64,000 bases of DNA from Saprospiraceae bacterium (GCA_026129545.1 JAHCHX010000001.1:2665501-2729500), one strand, 5' to 3'. Counted from the stretch's first letter, positions 1 to 9,231 are shown. Notes: generated from the sequence alone by a model not told the origin. Made by a program: numbers and translations.

Positions 1-352
1 CCACCACTTCGCGCCAAAGCGGTTGGATGCCCGCCACGGCACGCTGCATGACTGGCTTGCCGTGCATCTGTTGTAGCCTGCGGGCTGTCTCCGTCAGCGC
101 CTCCGCTGTGAGCAGTCGAATGGCTTCCGAATCATCGCCCGAAGAAAGGAGAAGCGGCTCCCCTCCGTCGAACAGGAGCTCCACTGCGTATAAAAAACGG
201 TGAGGTATGGTACCTGCCTCGGTCTGGTTGTGCCAGATGTAGTAGTTCACTCTTTCAAGCACTTGTTTCTCAAAGGTTTGCAATGCTTGTATCTCCTCCA
301 GCAGGAAGCGGTGAGGCGGAATGGGTGCCTCGTGGTGCGAGCTGTTTTCCAT
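1..352 (-). CDS. Hypothetical protein, C-terminus cut by window edge
   Basis: I do not recognise this gene. It reads open from an ATG at 350-352 (reverse strand) to base 1, giving 117 residues and no stop, so the 3' end lies outside the window. The protein begins MENSSHHEAPIPPHRFLLEE and is soluble, acidic and probably helical, with no signal peptide or membrane segment. It contains a short run of aromatic and polar residues (RVNYYIWHNQTEAG) around residues 35-48. A TACCTTTG box on the same strand lies only four bases upstream of the ATG, so the mRNA may be leaderless. The coding call rests on the unbroken frame, a sensible amino-acid composition and the promoter-like box. Confidence 0.6.
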   Translation of the reverse strand, partial: MENSSHHEAPIPPHRFLLEEIQALQTFEKQVLERVNYYIWHNQTEAGTIPHRFLYAVELLFDGGEPLLLSSGDDSEAIRLLTAEALTETARRLQQMHGKPVMQRAVAGIQPLWREVV

Positions 353-356
353 GTGG

Positions 357-364
357 CAAAGGTA
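357..364 (-). promoter_or_regulatory. Bacteroidota -7 box (TACCTTTG)
   Basis: The reverse strand reads TACCTTTG and ends five bases before the A of the ATG at 352. No clear -33 TTTG is seen. The expected transcription start would fall on or next to the start codon. Confidence 0.4.
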
Positions 365-464
365 GTGATGGGGGTGAAAAAATGGGGGAGGCGCTCGATT
401 CTTCGTTACTTCGCGCTCTCAAACAACTTCCTATCGAGAATCGAAAATCGTTTTCATGCTTTTT

Positions 465-1352
465 GAGAGGCTGTTTGAATTTTAATTTTTTGCTAATCTG
501 ATAGCCAGAATTCGGATCATAGCGAGATGAATAAAGGCTTCAGGAGATTCAGTTCGTCGTTCATAATCTTTTGAAAGTCTACGCGACCAAGTCAGCCATT
601 CGAAGGTTCTTTCGACGACTCATCGTTTGGGCAGGACTTGGAATTTGTGGGGTTCGTTTCGTTTGACTATGTTCAAAACCTAGTTCAATTTTTTGAAAGT
701 TTTGTCCACCCAACTCAGCAAATGTCCGGCGTACCCCCCCATCGGCGAAAAAGACTTTCAGACGGGGAAAATCCCATCGGTTGTCGAACAAACGTTGGAG
801 CAGCATTTTTGCCCCATCGCGGTCTTGAATATTGGCCGAATGGACAAAAACCGCCAAAACCAAGCCCAAAACATCTACTACGAGGTGTCTTTTGCGCCCT
901 TTGACCAATTTTCCGGCATCAAAACCGGACTCTTGATGGCTAATGGCGATAGTTTTTGAACTTTGCGAATCCATGATCCCCGCGCTGGGGGAACGTTCCC
1001 GCCCTTGTTTTTGGCGGAAATCGCCGCTCATTTCAAGGTTCAACAACTCGAAAACACCGCCGTCTCGCCAAGTTTTGAAGTAATAATATACGGTGTCGTG
1101 CGGGGGAGATCCTTGGGCAAATCGTCCCACACAATGCCGTTTTTGAGCACATAAAGGATGGCATCAAACAAAAGGCGCAACGCCCATTTGCGCTTGCGTT
1201 TGAGCATTTCTTGTGGAAGTTTGTTTTCGACATACTTCCATTGGGTGTCAGTCAGAGAAGATGAGTAGCGTTTTTTCACACCACAATACCTTCTTTTTCT
1301 GGCTGACTCCCAATACTCAAATCACCGTTTTTGTAAATTCAAACAGTCTCTT
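465..1352 (-). mobile_element. IS5-type insertion sequence, decayed
   Basis: The element is bounded by terminal inverted repeats: 465-482 (gagaggctgtttgaattt) and 1335-1352 (aaattcaaacagtctctt), which match at 16 of 18 positions when one is reverse-complemented. It encloses a single broken transposase on the minus strand. Length is about 890 bases, normal for the small IS5/IS427-like elements. I could not identify an unambiguous target-site duplication, so the outer ends are uncertain by a few bases. Confidence 0.75.
482..1279 (-). pseudogene. IS5-family DDE transposase, broken by frameshifts and stops
   Basis: The N-terminal part (from an ATG at 1279) reads MKKRYSSSLTDTQWKYVENK and has the helix-turn-helix region of IS5 transposases. 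At a run of five C around 1100 the frame shifts and continues with PPHDTVYYYF, the first acidic motif (MDSQSSKT) and KGRKRHLVVDVLGL. Near 734-740 a run of seven C (G on the coding strand) shifts the frame again, inside FFADGGYAG, the second Asp motif. The last part, containing VVERTFEWL with the catalytic Glu, is in the third frame and carries two stops (TAG and TGA, the latter at the place of a conserved Trp before VVERTF). The first shift could be the programmed frameshift known for the IS427 group; the stops cannot, so the copy is probably dead. Confidence 0.8.
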
Positions 1353-1393
1353 AGCGTGTCAACCTCGCAACCCTTGCGCAGGGGTGTAAACAC

Positions 1394-1519
1394 CACACTA
1401 CTGGATAACATTATTTTTGTACTTTAAAGGCACAAAGGCACAAAATGCGGCAAATCAATGAGTATTTTGCTTTGATTCTTTGTGACTTCGTGGCAAATTT
1501 GAAAATATCCGGTAGTGTG
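1394..1519. repeat. Small inverted-repeat (MITE-like) element
   Basis: Bases 1394-1407 (cacactactggata) and 1506-1519 form inverted arms with 13 of 14 matches. The interior contains a second imperfect inverted pair built on the phrases ggcacaaaggcacaaa and ctttgtgacttcgtggc. There is no coding capacity. A related phrase (ctttgtgccttagcgactttgt) recurs at about 56309-56331. Confidence 0.45.
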
Positions 1520-1536
1520 CGAAGCGCCTCTCGCGC

Positions 1537-2022
1537 TCAGTCAATCAGGGCTTTGATGTCGTTCAAATAATAGTTTTCCTTCGCTCGCATCTTCGCTTCT
1601 TGTTCAGGGGTTTTGTCGCCATATCCGGCAATATGCAACACCCCGTGCGCCATCACACGGCATAGCTCTTGAAGGAATGATACACCATGCTCGCGTGCGT
1701 TGTCCGTCACGCGCTCCGAGCTGATATAAATCTCTCCCCGCATGGTCGCTTCATCGTCGCTAAAATCAAACGTAATGATATCCGTGTAGTAGTCGTGGTC
1801 GAGAAATTCCACGTTGATGTGGCGCAATTGTTCGTCGGAGCAAAAAATAAAATTGACCTCGGCGATGGGCTTGCCTTCTGCTTGGGCGATTCCCATGAGC
1901 CATTCGCGCAGAGCAGCTTCTTCAGGCAAGTTAAATACCACGTCGTCGAAAAAAAACTCGATAGGCTGCCGAGAGATGTCGGGGCTGTCTATTTCTGGAA
2001 ATTGCATGGCGACCAAAGACAA
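1537..2022 (-). CDS. ybeY: Endoribonuclease YbeY, 16S rRNA maturation
   Basis: YbeY is a zinc-dependent single-strand endoribonuclease that helps mature the 16S rRNA 3' end and takes part in ribosome quality control in the cytoplasm. The 161-residue protein is family-sized. It has the conserved core (NFIFCSDEQLRHINVEFLDHDYYTDIITFDF, residues about 57-87) and the metal site HGVLHIAGYGDKT near residue 126. Only two of the three canonical histidines are present, with GDKT in place of the usual GYDH; to my knowledge this variant is normal in Bacteroidota. The start at 2022 gives MSLVAMQFPE; a second ATG five codons in is equally possible. It follows the anti-sigma-type gene on the same strand after 58 bases. 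Confidence 0.93.
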   Translation of the reverse strand: MSLVAMQFPEIDSPDISRQPIEFFFDDVVFNLPEEAALREWLMGIAQAEGKPIAEVNFIFCSDEQLRHINVEFLDHDYYTDIITFDFSDDEATMRGEIYISSERVTDNAREHGVSFLQELCRVMAHGVLHIAGYGDKTPEQEAKMRAKENYYLNDIKALID

Positions 2023-2080
2023 GACCTCCGAAGTTGACTTGAACTTCGGAGGCCTTATGTTGAAAATAATTTCTTGAGAA

Positions 2081-2488
2081 TCAGCAGAGTTTGAAGCGCA
2101 TTTCCACTGTGCTGCCGTTGCGGATAAACTTGCATTCGTCGCTCAAATGGCGCATGAGAAAGAGGCCGCGACCGCCACATTTTTCGATACATTCGGATGT
2201 GGTGGGGTCGGGCACGCACGCGGGGTCGAAACCAGCGCCTTCATCCGAAACACGAATCGAAAGTGCGTCTTTTTGGCGGCGCAAAGAAATGGACACGCAC
2301 TTGTTGCCATCAGCTTGGTTGCCATGCAGAATCGCATTGGTGACTGCTTCCGTGAGGCTGACAAGTATATTTCCTTGAATATCGGGAGAAAGATTGTAGC
2401 GGATTGCTACGTCGTGTACGAAAGGTTCTACTTTGGCTACGTTATCGGGGTTGGACGGCAACGTCAAATTTGTGTGTAAGTCGCTCAT
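2081..2488 (-). CDS. ATP-binding protein, RsbW-like anti-sigma/serine kinase
   Basis: This 135-residue cytoplasmic protein is a stand-alone GHKL ATPase domain of the RsbW/SpoIIAB (HATPase_c_2) type. Such proteins bind sigma factors or phosphorylate anti-anti-sigma factors in partner-switching systems. The N box (SLTEAVTNAILHGN), the G1 box (DEGAGFDP) and the G2 box (GGRGLFLMR) are all visible in order. I place the start at the ATG at 2488 (MSDLHTNLTLPSNPDNV), which is where family members usually begin; an in-frame ATG at 2545 would add 19 residues. No sigma factor or STAS partner lies next to it, so its partner is unknown. Two cysteines near the C-terminus (SECIEKC) are unremarkable. Confidence 0.85.
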   Translation of the reverse strand: MSDLHTNLTLPSNPDNVAKVEPFVHDVAIRYNLSPDIQGNILVSLTEAVTNAILHGNQADGNKCVSISLRRQKDALSIRVSDEGAGFDPACVPDPTTSECIEKCGGRGLFLMRHLSDECKFIRNGSTVEMRFKLC

Positions 2489-2545
2489 TCGCAAATCTTT
2501 GTTAGAAAATAACTTGACTGTTGGTATTACTATCGCTTTCATCAA

Positions 2546-2857
2546 GGTTGGGCTGGGTGGGAAATCGGTGTCAAGGGAAAAGCGCCACAGTCAAATTAAC
2601 ACAGTTCGGGTCGGCAATAAGGATTAGCGAAGGGTTGATTTTGGGTTAGCGTTCATGCGGATTAGTTTGAAAAACGGTGCAATTTAAGATTTTCTTAATG
2701 CCGAGCGCAAGGGGGTGTGGAAAATTTTTTCCATTTTCTTTCGAAAAAGGCGGATTTCAGACGTTTTTTCGTCCATTCCGTCACGTTTGCCACAAAAAAA
2801 ATTTCAAAAAATGTTAAAAACTATAAACCCGGATGACTTCCACGCGCCTCGCCGCCT
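2546..2857. other. Intergenic stretch without a recognised gene
   Basis: This gap lies downstream of asnS and upstream of the RsbW-like gene. It is AT-rich with A and T runs near 2700-2820 but I find no convincing hairpin terminator, -7 box or open frame. Confidence 0.5.
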
Positions 2858-4312
2858 TCAAAACTCCGCGTTGCCCGGATAGCGCGGGAACGCAATCACG
2901 TCGCGGATGTTGGTCATGCCCGTCACGAATTGAACCAGTCGCTCGAAGCCGAGGCCAAAGCCTGCGTGAGGGCAAGAACCAAAACGCCGAGTGTCCAAGT
3001 ACCAGTAAAGTTCTTTTTCGGGTATGTGCATCTCTTTCATGCGGGCTTGCAATTTCTCCAGTCGCTCTTCGCGCTGCGAGCCGCCCACGATTTCGCCGAT
3101 GCCCGGAAATAGGATGTCCATGGCTGCCACCGTCGGGCCGGGCACTCCTTCTTTTGCCTCATCCTGCCGCATATAGAATGCCTTAATCGCAGCGGGGTAG
3201 TTCGTCAGGATAACAGGCTTTTTGAAGTGTTTTTCCACCAGATACCGCTCGTGTTCGCTTTGCAAGTCGGTGCCCCACCCTTCCACCGGGAACTGGAACT
3301 TGCCCTTTTTGTTCGGGTTGGAGTTTTTCAGGATATCAATCGCCTCGGTGTAGGTCAGTCGAACGAAGTGATTATCAATGACAAACCGCAATTTTTCGGT
3401 CAGACTCATCTCACTGCGCTGGTCTTGTGGCTTGGTCTTTTCTTCCTCTATCAGGCGGTCTTCCAATATTTTTAAATCATCAGCGCAGTGTTCCAACGCA
3501 TAACGAATGACGTATTGAAGCATTTCCTCCGCGAGGTTCATGTTTTCCTCCAAGTCATAAAAGGCCATTTCGGGCTCTATCATCCAAAACTCGGCGAGGT
3601 GGCGCGTGGTGTTGGAGTTTTCGGCGCGAAACGTGGGGCCAAAGGTGTAAACCTCGCCCAACGCGAGTGCCGCTAGTTCGGCTTCCAATTGGCCGGACAC
3701 AGTAAGGTTGGTGGCGCGGCCGAAGAAGTCTTGCGAAAAATCGATTTCACCACTTTCGGTGCGGGGGATTTTGTGCAACGGCAGTGTCGTCACCTGAAAC
3801 ATCTCCCCCGCGCCTTCGGCATCGCTAGCCGTGATAATGGGCGTGTGCTGATGGTAAAAACCCTTGTCGTTGAAGAACTTGTGAATCGCGTAGGCCAAAG
3901 CGTGGCGGATGCGAAACACTGCCGCGAAAGTGTTGGTGCGGAAGCGCAGATGGGCGTGCTCGCGCAGGAATTCGAGCGATTGTCGCTTGGGTTGAAGCGG
4001 GAATTCTTCTGGGTTGCAGTCGCCGTATATGGTGATTTCGCTGGCCTTCACTTCCACTTTTTGGCCTTTCCCCTGCGATTCGACAAGTTGGCCGCGAGCG
4101 CCGATGGCCGCGCCAAATTTGATGCGGTCGAGCGTGGTTGGAGCGGTATTTTCAAAATCCACCACCACTTGCAGGTTTTGCGAAGTGGAGCCGTCGTTTA
4201 GGGCGATAAATTGATTGTTGCGGAAGGCTTTCACCCAGCCTTTTACCAAAACTTCCATCCCGCCAGTTGGCGGGTCTATGTGAAGGAGCTCGGCGATTTT
4301 CGTGCGGCGCAT
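2858..4312 (-). CDS. asnS: Asparaginyl-tRNA synthetase
   Basis: This class IIb synthetase charges tRNA-Asn with asparagine in the cytoplasm. The 484-residue protein has the N-terminal OB-fold anticodon-binding domain ([20 protein letters not shown], residues about 23-42), class II motif 2 ([20 protein letters not shown], about 220-240) and motif 3 near the C-terminus ([15 protein letters not shown]). The sequence [14 protein letters not shown] and the absence of an insertion domain distinguish it from aspartyl-tRNA synthetase. The start at 4312 gives [10 protein letters not shown], normal for the family. It is a single gene; a TACCTTTG box lies 139 bases upstream, which would leave a long leader. 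Confidence 0.97.
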   Translation of the reverse strand: MRRTKIAELLHIDPPTGGMEVLVKGWVKAFRNNQFIALNDGSTSQNLQVVVDFENTAPTTLDRIKFGAAIGARGQLVESQGKGQKVEVKASEITIYGDCNPEEFPLQPKRQSLEFLREHAHLRFRTNTFAAVFRIRHALAYAIHKFFNDKGFYHQHTPIITASDAEGAGEMFQVTTLPLHKIPRTESGEIDFSQDFFGRATNLTVSGQLEAELAALALGEVYTFGPTFRAENSNTTRHLAEFWMIEPEMAFYDLEENMNLAEEMLQYVIRYALEHCADDLKILEDRLIEEEKTKPQDQRSEMSLTEKLRFVIDNHFVRLTYTEAIDILKNSNPNKKGKFQFPVEGWGTDLQSEHERYLVEKHFKKPVILTNYPAAIKAFYMRQDEAKEGVPGPTVAAMDILFPGIGEIVGGSQREERLEKLQARMKEMHIPEKELYWYLDTRRFGSCPHAGFGLGFERLVQFVTGMTNIRDVIAFPRYPGNAEF

Positions 4313-4450
4313 TTCTTTGAACGTTATTCTTTATTTCCTCTATTGTTCTTTCGGAGTCCGTCCAATCCAAGCGCGCGTACACCGCGATTTCCCTCGTGAA
4401 GCGGACGGATTCCGACAGAATGCCAAAATTCTGATGCTGAAAAAGCGGCG

Positions 4451-4458
4451 CAAAGGTA
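4451..4458 (-). promoter_or_regulatory. Probable -7 box of asnS
   Basis: The reverse strand reads TACCTTTG about 139 bases before the asnS start codon. No obvious -33 element was found. Confidence 0.35.
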
Positions 4459-4485
4459 AGCCGGAAAGCCGACTTTGAAAGAGGT

Positions 4486-5469
4486 TCACTCAATTTTGAG
4501 GGATTTCACCTCACCGTTGGGCGTGACCATGATGAATTCCTTTTTCAAGATGGTTTTTTCAAGCGGTTTCCGTTGTGGAAGGGTAAACCGCGCCACGAGG
4601 TTGTAGGAAAATTGCACCGCCGGCTCGAGAATTTCGGGATTGACGACAATGTCGTAGTCGTTGGCGGGCACTGCGTTGTAGAATCGGGAAATGGGTTTGT
4701 CAACGGTGGTGATTTTGCTGTTTTCGTCGGCATCGAGGCGTTGAGCGCTGAAGGCTTGATACTTTTCGTAGCGGTTGATGGGATAGGCCACCCATGCGTT
4801 TTCGGCAGTGACGAGGTAGGCAGAGTCAAGGTGGATGCCGAGGCTTTTATACTGATTCTCAATTTTTTTGAGGTATTCAAAAGTCGTTTCGCGCAAATGG
4901 GAATAGACGGCGCTGGGGTCTTTGACGAAGTAATCCACTTTCACGATGTCGTAAATTTCCTGCTTGGCGGCGGCGGTCACGATGCGGTCGAGCAGCGACG
5001 GGTCGGTGTAGCGGATGTGAACGTTTTTTTGCAGCTCGAAGCCTTTGGGGATTTCGGTGTAGGTCTTTTTGGAAAAGAGTTTTTTGGTCATGTCGTATTC
5101 GTATTTGGGCAAAAAATTGACCATGTCCACATAAATGTCGTCGGCGGGAATGCCCATATTTTTCAAATCCGCGAGGAAGCCGCCAAGCCTGTTATTGAGA
5201 AGGGAGTTGGTTTCGTCGGCGGTTTTGCCGAGTTGGAGCAGGTTGAAAATGGCCGTGTACGAGCTTGCTTTTTGGTTGGAAAGGGCGTTGAGCGTGATTT
5301 CCAACTGGTTGTCGCCGATGAAAGTGGCGGCTTTTGCCACGCCGCGATATTGTGCGCTGAAATTGATGTTCTGGTAGGTCTTTTGTTGTTCCCCGTAGTT
5401 GCCCATTACTTGGGCAGAGAGGGCGAAGGTGAAGAAAGAAAAGAGGAAGGGCAGTAAGCGTTTTTGCAT
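4486..5469 (-). CDS. SIMPL-domain (DUF541) exported protein
   Basis: The 327-residue product starts with a signal peptide (MQKRLLPFLFSFFTFALSAQ), so it is exported to the periplasm or outer membrane. The rest resembles SIMPL/DUF541 proteins, which oligomerise and have no agreed biochemical role; segments such as NQLEITLNALSNQKASSYTAIFNLLQLGKTADETN fit the repeated DUF541 fold. I chose the start at 5469 because it opens the signal peptide; the frame stays open for another 80 codons upstream but that extension overlaps the panD region and lacks protein-like composition. It is transcribed away from panD. The domain assignment is by overall appearance and is moderately sure. Confidence 0.7.
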   Translation of the reverse strand: MQKRLLPFLFSFFTFALSAQVMGNYGEQQKTYQNINFSAQYRGVAKAATFIGDNQLEITLNALSNQKASSYTAIFNLLQLGKTADETNSLLNNRLGGFLADLKNMGIPADDIYVDMVNFLPKYEYDMTKKLFSKKTYTEIPKGFELQKNVHIRYTDPSLLDRIVTAAAKQEIYDIVKVDYFVKDPSAVYSHLRETTFEYLKKIENQYKSLGIHLDSAYLVTAENAWVAYPINRYEKYQAFSAQRLDADENSKITTVDKPISRFYNAVPANDYDIVVNPEILEPAVQFSYNLVARFTLPQRKPLEKTILKKEFIMVTPNGEVKSLKIE

Positions 5470-5594
5470 GGTTTGGTCAATTTTGGGGCAAAAACGGTAG
5501 GTTAACGAGAAAATTGCTCTTCGAGGGAACCTCAAAAACGCCCGCTGCTTTGCAAAACTCTGAAACGTAGGGGTAGGAAACCCGTCTAAGGCTC

Positions 5595-5602
5595 TACATT
5601 TG
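5595..5602 (+). promoter_or_regulatory. Probable -7 box of panD
   Basis: TACATTTG lies 60 bases upstream of the panD ATG in the 193-base divergent region shared with the SIMPL-domain gene. Confidence 0.4.
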
Positions 5603-5662
5603 CCCAACCAAAAGCACCCTCTGGTTGTTTTTATCCAACCAAAATTTTGAAAAGGACACACC

Positions 5663-6022
5663 ATGTTCATAGAAGTTTTCAAAAGCAAAATACACCGCGT
5701 GCGCGTCACGCAAGCCGACTTGAACTACATCGGCAGCATCACCATTGACGAGGAGTTGATGGAGGCAGCCAACATCATGGAAGGCGAAAAGGTGCAAATC
5801 GTGAACAACAACAACGGCGAGCGCTTCGAGACCTACACTATCCGCGGGGAGCGCGGCAGCGGGGTCATCTGCCTCAATGGTGCCGCTGCCCGGCGCGTGC
5901 AAGTCGGTGACGTTGTGATAATCATTTCCTACGCGCTGATGACACCGGAAGAAGCCAAACTGTTCAGCCCCATCGCCATTTTCCCCGATGAGCACAACCG
6001 ATTGGTGAAAAACGGGGGATAG
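5663..6022 (+). CDS. panD: Aspartate 1-decarboxylase
   Basis: PanD converts L-aspartate to beta-alanine for pantothenate and coenzyme A synthesis. It is a pyruvoyl enzyme that cleaves itself at a Gly-Ser bond; the cleavage motif YIGSITID is present with Gly24-Ser25. The 119-residue length and the motifs [20 protein letters not shown] and [14 protein letters not shown] match the family throughout. It has its own promoter-like box upstream and a strong hairpin downstream, so it is probably monocistronic. No other pantothenate gene is in the window. Confidence 0.97.
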   Translation: MFIEVFKSKIHRVRVTQADLNYIGSITIDEELMEAANIMEGEKVQIVNNNNGERFETYTIRGERGSGVICLNGAAARRVQVGDVVIIISYALMTPEEAKLFSPIAIFPDEHNRLVKNGG

Positions 6023-6046
6023 AAGGTTGTTGCATTGCTTCCAAAG

Positions 6047-6084
6047 GAAATCGGCCATCTCGATTGTGCGAGATGGCCGATTTC
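6047..6084. terminator. Bidirectional terminator between panD and paaA
   Basis: A perfect 16-base-pair hairpin (gaaatcggccatctcg, six-base loop, then its complement) sits between the convergent ends of panD and paaA. There are short T runs on the outer side in both directions. Confidence 0.7.
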
Positions 6085-6105
6085 ATATTGCGAGCTGCCC
6101 AACCG

Positions 6106-7089
6106 TCACGCGGCTTTTGTGGTCAGCCGCTCTTCCTCGCGCCGACGTTTTTTCTCTGAATAGGCCAACGCTGCCTCGCGCACCCAAGCCCCCTCGTCGT
6201 AAGCCTTGCGGCGGGTCTGAATGCGCTGCTTGTTGCATGGGCCATTGCCTTTCACCACATTCCAGAACTCTTCCCAGTCAATCGGGCCAAAATCATAGTG
6301 ACCGCGCTCCTCATTCCATTTCAAATCAGGGTCGGGGATGGTCAACCCGAGCACTTTCACCTGCTCCGCAATCATGTCCACAAATCGCTGCCGCAACTCG
6401 TCGTTGCTAAAGCGCTTGATTTTCCAGCGCATGCTTTGTTCGCTGTGTGTCGAATCCGAGTCGGAGGGGCCAAACATCATTACCGATGGCCAATACCAGC
6501 GATTGATGGCATCTTGGGCCATGGCGCGTTGTTCGGGCGAGCCGTTGGCGAGCGTGAGCAGGATTTCGAAGCCTTGGCGCTGGTGAAAGCTTTCCTCTTT
6601 GCATATCCGCACCATCGCACGGGCATAAGGGCCATAAGAGCATCGGCAAATAGGTATTTGATTCAAAATGGCCGCACCGTCCACCAGCCAACCTATAGCA
6701 CCCATGTCGGCCCAAGTAATCGTGGGGTAATTGAAAATGGAGGAATATTTGGCTTTGCCACTGTGCAATTCTTGAATCATCTCGTCTCGACCGACCCCTA
6801 AGGTCTCGGCGGCGGCGTAAAGGTAGAGGCCGTGACCCGCCTCATCCTGCACTTTGGCGAGCAGGATGGCTTTGCGCTTGAGCGAGGGGGCGCGCGTTAT
6901 CCAATTGCCCTCTGGGAGCATCCCCACGATTTCGGAGTGGGCATGCTGGCCAATCTGGCGAATGAGCGTTTTGCGATAGGCATCGGGCATCCAATCTTTC
7001 GGCTCGATGCGAATGTCTGCGTCAATTTTTGCCTGAAACTGCTCCTCCAACGAGTGCGTGGTGGCAGGCATTTTTTCTTTTATTTCCAT
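6106..7089 (-). CDS. paaA: Phenylacetyl-CoA epoxidase subunit PaaA
   Basis: PaaA is the catalytic di-iron subunit of the PaaABC(D)E oxygenase that epoxidises the ring of phenylacetyl-CoA. The 327-residue protein has the ferritin-like iron ligands in their usual context ([20 protein letters not shown] and [15 protein letters not shown]) and the family C-terminus ([21 protein letters not shown]). I start it at the ATG at 7089 ([14 protein letters not shown]); an ATG six codons later is also possible, and the frame is open further upstream without protein-like sequence. No paaB, C, D, E or other phenylacetate gene is next to it: upstream is an unrelated membrane protein, downstream is panD on the other strand. 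Confidence 0.92.
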   Translation of the reverse strand: MEIKEKMPATTHSLEEQFQAKIDADIRIEPKDWMPDAYRKTLIRQIGQHAHSEIVGMLPEGNWITRAPSLKRKAILLAKVQDEAGHGLYLYAAAETLGVGRDEMIQELHSGKAKYSSIFNYPTITWADMGAIGWLVDGAAILNQIPICRCSYGPYARAMVRICKEESFHQRQGFEILLTLANGSPEQRAMAQDAINRWYWPSVMMFGPSDSDSTHSEQSMRWKIKRFSNDELRQRFVDMIAEQVKVLGLTIPDPDLKWNEERGHYDFGPIDWEEFWNVVKGNGPCNKQRIQTRRKAYDEGAWVREAALAYSEKKRRREEERLTTKAA

Positions 7090-7242
7090 AAACAAACTCA
7101 AAATTTGGTGGGCTTCGTGGGATAAAGGTAAACAATTCGGTGCCGAATATGATGCGGCAAACAGTGCGTAAGCGCCAAGTTTAGAAATCGTCAATTTTAG
7201 CAGGCTGCCCAGTGCGGCATCAAATTGTTCGTCTCCCTGCCG

Positions 7243-7713
7243 TCACACCGTGCCCCGATTGTGGGTGCGCCAGATGGAAAGGAGCAGCCTACCAGCGAGT
7301 ATGGGTGCCGAAATGATGCTGCCCGCGCCAAAAAAAAGCATTTCTCCCCAAATATAATGCTCAATCGCCTGCTTGTCGTCAGGTGGCAAATGACCTGTGA
7401 GCGGGTCCCAGGTTTTTTCCTCGACAAAATTCATGAACGAGTGCAGCCCATTGATTAGGATAAACACAAGCGGCACCATCAGCAACATGAGCGCCACTTT
7501 GAGCATTTGCTTTTTGGCCAAAAACGTGTGTTTCAACAAAAAAATGTAGCGCGAAAGCGTAATCAACACGATGACGAAAGCCACATTCCACCACTCAAAA
7601 GGCCACACGTGCATCGCCTTGCGGATGGGGTAGAGCACCGCCCACGCGACGAAAAGGGTGGCTACCCACCAGACAACTTCCAATTGTAATATCAATGTTC
7701 GGCGTTTGTCCAT
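7243..7713 (-). CDS. Small integral membrane protein of unknown function
   Basis: I do not recognise a family. The 156-residue product has about four hydrophobic segments: LEVVWWVATLFVAWAVLYPI, WWNVAFVIVLITLSRYIFLL, ALMLLMVPLVFILINGL and EMLFFGAGSIISAPILAGRLL. The start at 7713 (MDKRRTLILQLE) gives a short positive N-terminus; the frame continues 16 codons upstream and would overlap the symporter stop. It lies 51 bases behind the symporter gene on the same strand, so the two are probably co-transcribed and may work together, but that is inference from position only. Confidence 0.75.
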   Translation of the reverse strand: MDKRRTLILQLEVVWWVATLFVAWAVLYPIRKAMHVWPFEWWNVAFVIVLITLSRYIFLLKHTFLAKKQMLKVALMLLMVPLVFILINGLHSFMNFVEEKTWDPLTGHLPPDDKQAIEHYIWGEMLFFGAGSIISAPILAGRLLLSIWRTHNRGTV

Positions 7714-7764
7714 GATTATTTGATTGACCCATGCTCCCCTGAGGCTGAAAAACGGGGACATGGG

Positions 7765-9231
7765 CTATTGATTTACTCGTTCTGCCATCGCCGTGATGCT
7801 GCCCATCGCATCCACCCGCCGCTCTGGTCGCCACCAGCTACCCACCACCATGCCCACAATGCTCGCCGCAAAGCCGTAGAGCATCGGGGGGATGTGCCAC
7901 CAAACACCCTGTTCGTCGGTTGGTTCTTCCGGCAAGATAAAAACAGTTAGCAGCCACACTGCCATGCCCGCTATCATGGACACGATAGCCCCCGTGGCCG
8001 AGGCACCTCTCCAATACAGACCAGCAATGAGCGGCGTGAACAGCGACACCAAACTCAACGCCGACGATTCGCCCACCAACTCGTAGATGTTGCTGCGCAT
8101 CAAAGCCATGCTCCCCGTCACGATAGCTACCCCAACCACCGACAGGCGCATGATGCGAAGCAGCTGCGCGTCGGTGACATCTTTATAGAGCGGACGCACC
8201 AGATTTTCGCCCACTACTGTCGCAGGGGCAAGCATCGCCCCGCTGCAAGTGCTGAGAATCGCCGACAAAAGCGCCCCGAAAAACAAAATTTGCATTCCCA
8301 AGCCGCTGTGTTGCAACACCATCGTGGGCAACATCATCTGCGCATCGTCATCCAGCAGGTGTGGGTAAAGCATCCGACCACAGTAGCAAATAATCAACGG
8401 CAAGAACGCAATCGTGAGGTACATCACCGACGAAGCATAGCAAGACCACACGGCGGTGCGCTCGTTTTTGGCAGCCATCACCCGTTGGAACACATCCTGC
8501 TGCGGGATGCTGCCCAAGCCAATCGTCATCCAAGCCGCAAACCATGCGATGATGTCGGTCGCCTTCGGGTCTGGGAAAAACTGGAGAAAACCCTCGGGCG
8601 CCACCGCGGCCATCTGCTCAAAACCACCCACTTGCAACACCAAATCAACCGTCAAGGCCACCAGCCCGATGATGATGGCAATGGTCTGCACGAAATCGGT
8701 AATCGTCACCGACCACATCCCGCCGATATAAGTGTAAATCAAAACAAGCGAGGTGCAAATCAAGACACCGAAAGCCCGCTCCAAGCCGAAAACAGCCTGA
8801 AGAACGATGGACAGCGCCACTATCTGCGCCGCAATCCAACTAAAATACGATGGCACCATGAAAAACGCCGAGGTAACTTCCGCGGCTTTGTTGAAGCGCA
8901 ATCGAAAAAAATCGCTGAACGTGAACAGATTGAGTTTGTAAAGCGGGCGGGCAATCAACAACCCGGCGAGCAACAGACACAGGGCCGCGCCAAAAGGGTC
9001 TTCGATGACACCCAGCAAGCCGTGCTGCGCAAATTCCGAAGACGCGCCCATCACGGTCTCGGAGCCAAACCATGTGGCAAAAAGGGCACATGAAGCCATG
9101 AAAAGGGGCTGGCGCTTGCCAGCCACCACAAAGTCGGCGGTCGTTTTTACCCGCCGTGAGGCCCACCAGCCAATGGCCAAGGTGCCGAGCATATACAGCA
9201 CGATGAACCCAAGCAGCAATTCGTTTTGCAT
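7765..9231 (-). CDS. Sodium:solute symporter family transporter
   Basis: This 488-residue inner-membrane protein has about 13 hydrophobic segments and belongs to the SSF (solute:sodium symporter) family. Typical SSF features include the N-terminal DFVVAGKRQP after the first helix, FATWFGSETVMGASSEF, the central YTYIGGMWSVTITDFVQTI and GSIPQQDVFQRVMAAK. The substrate cannot be told from sequence; proline, sugar, acetate and choline carriers all share these motifs. It is the first gene of a probable pair with the small membrane protein downstream, with a TACCTTTG box 36 bases before the ATG. Confidence 0.9.
   Translation of the reverse strand: MQNELLLGFIVLYMLGTLAIGWWASRRVKTTADFVVAGKRQPLFMASCALFATWFGSETVMGASSEFAQHGLLGVIEDPFGAALCLLLAGLLIARPLYKLNLFTFSDFFRLRFNKAAEVTSAFFMVPSYFSWIAAQIVALSIVLQAVFGLERAFGVLICTSLVLIYTYIGGMWSVTITDFVQTIAIIIGLVALTVDLVLQVGGFEQMAAVAPEGFLQFFPDPKATDIIAWFAAWMTIGLGSIPQQDVFQRVMAAKNERTAVWSCYASSVMYLTIAFLPLIICYCGRMLYPHLLDDDAQMMLPTMVLQHSGLGMQILFFGALLSAILSTCSGAMLAPATVVGENLVRPLYKDVTDAQLLRIMRLSVVGVAIVTGSMALMRSNIYELVGESSALSLVSLFTPLIAGLYWRGASATGAIVSMIAGMAVWLLTVFILPEEPTDEQGVWWHIPPMLYGFAASIVGMVVGSWWRPERRVDAMGSITAMAERVNQ

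Noticed and set aside
482..1279. Transposase as a working gene with programmed frameshifting
   Set aside because: One shift could be programmed, but a second shift and two stop codons cannot be explained that way.
1537..2022. YbeY lacking the third canonical zinc histidine
   Set aside because: The GxxDKT variant is, to my knowledge, usual in Bacteroidota YbeY proteins, so it is not evidence of loss of function.
4573..5457. Plus-strand open frame of 294 codons
   Set aside because: It is antisense to the SIMPL-domain gene and has no recognisable motif or start signal.
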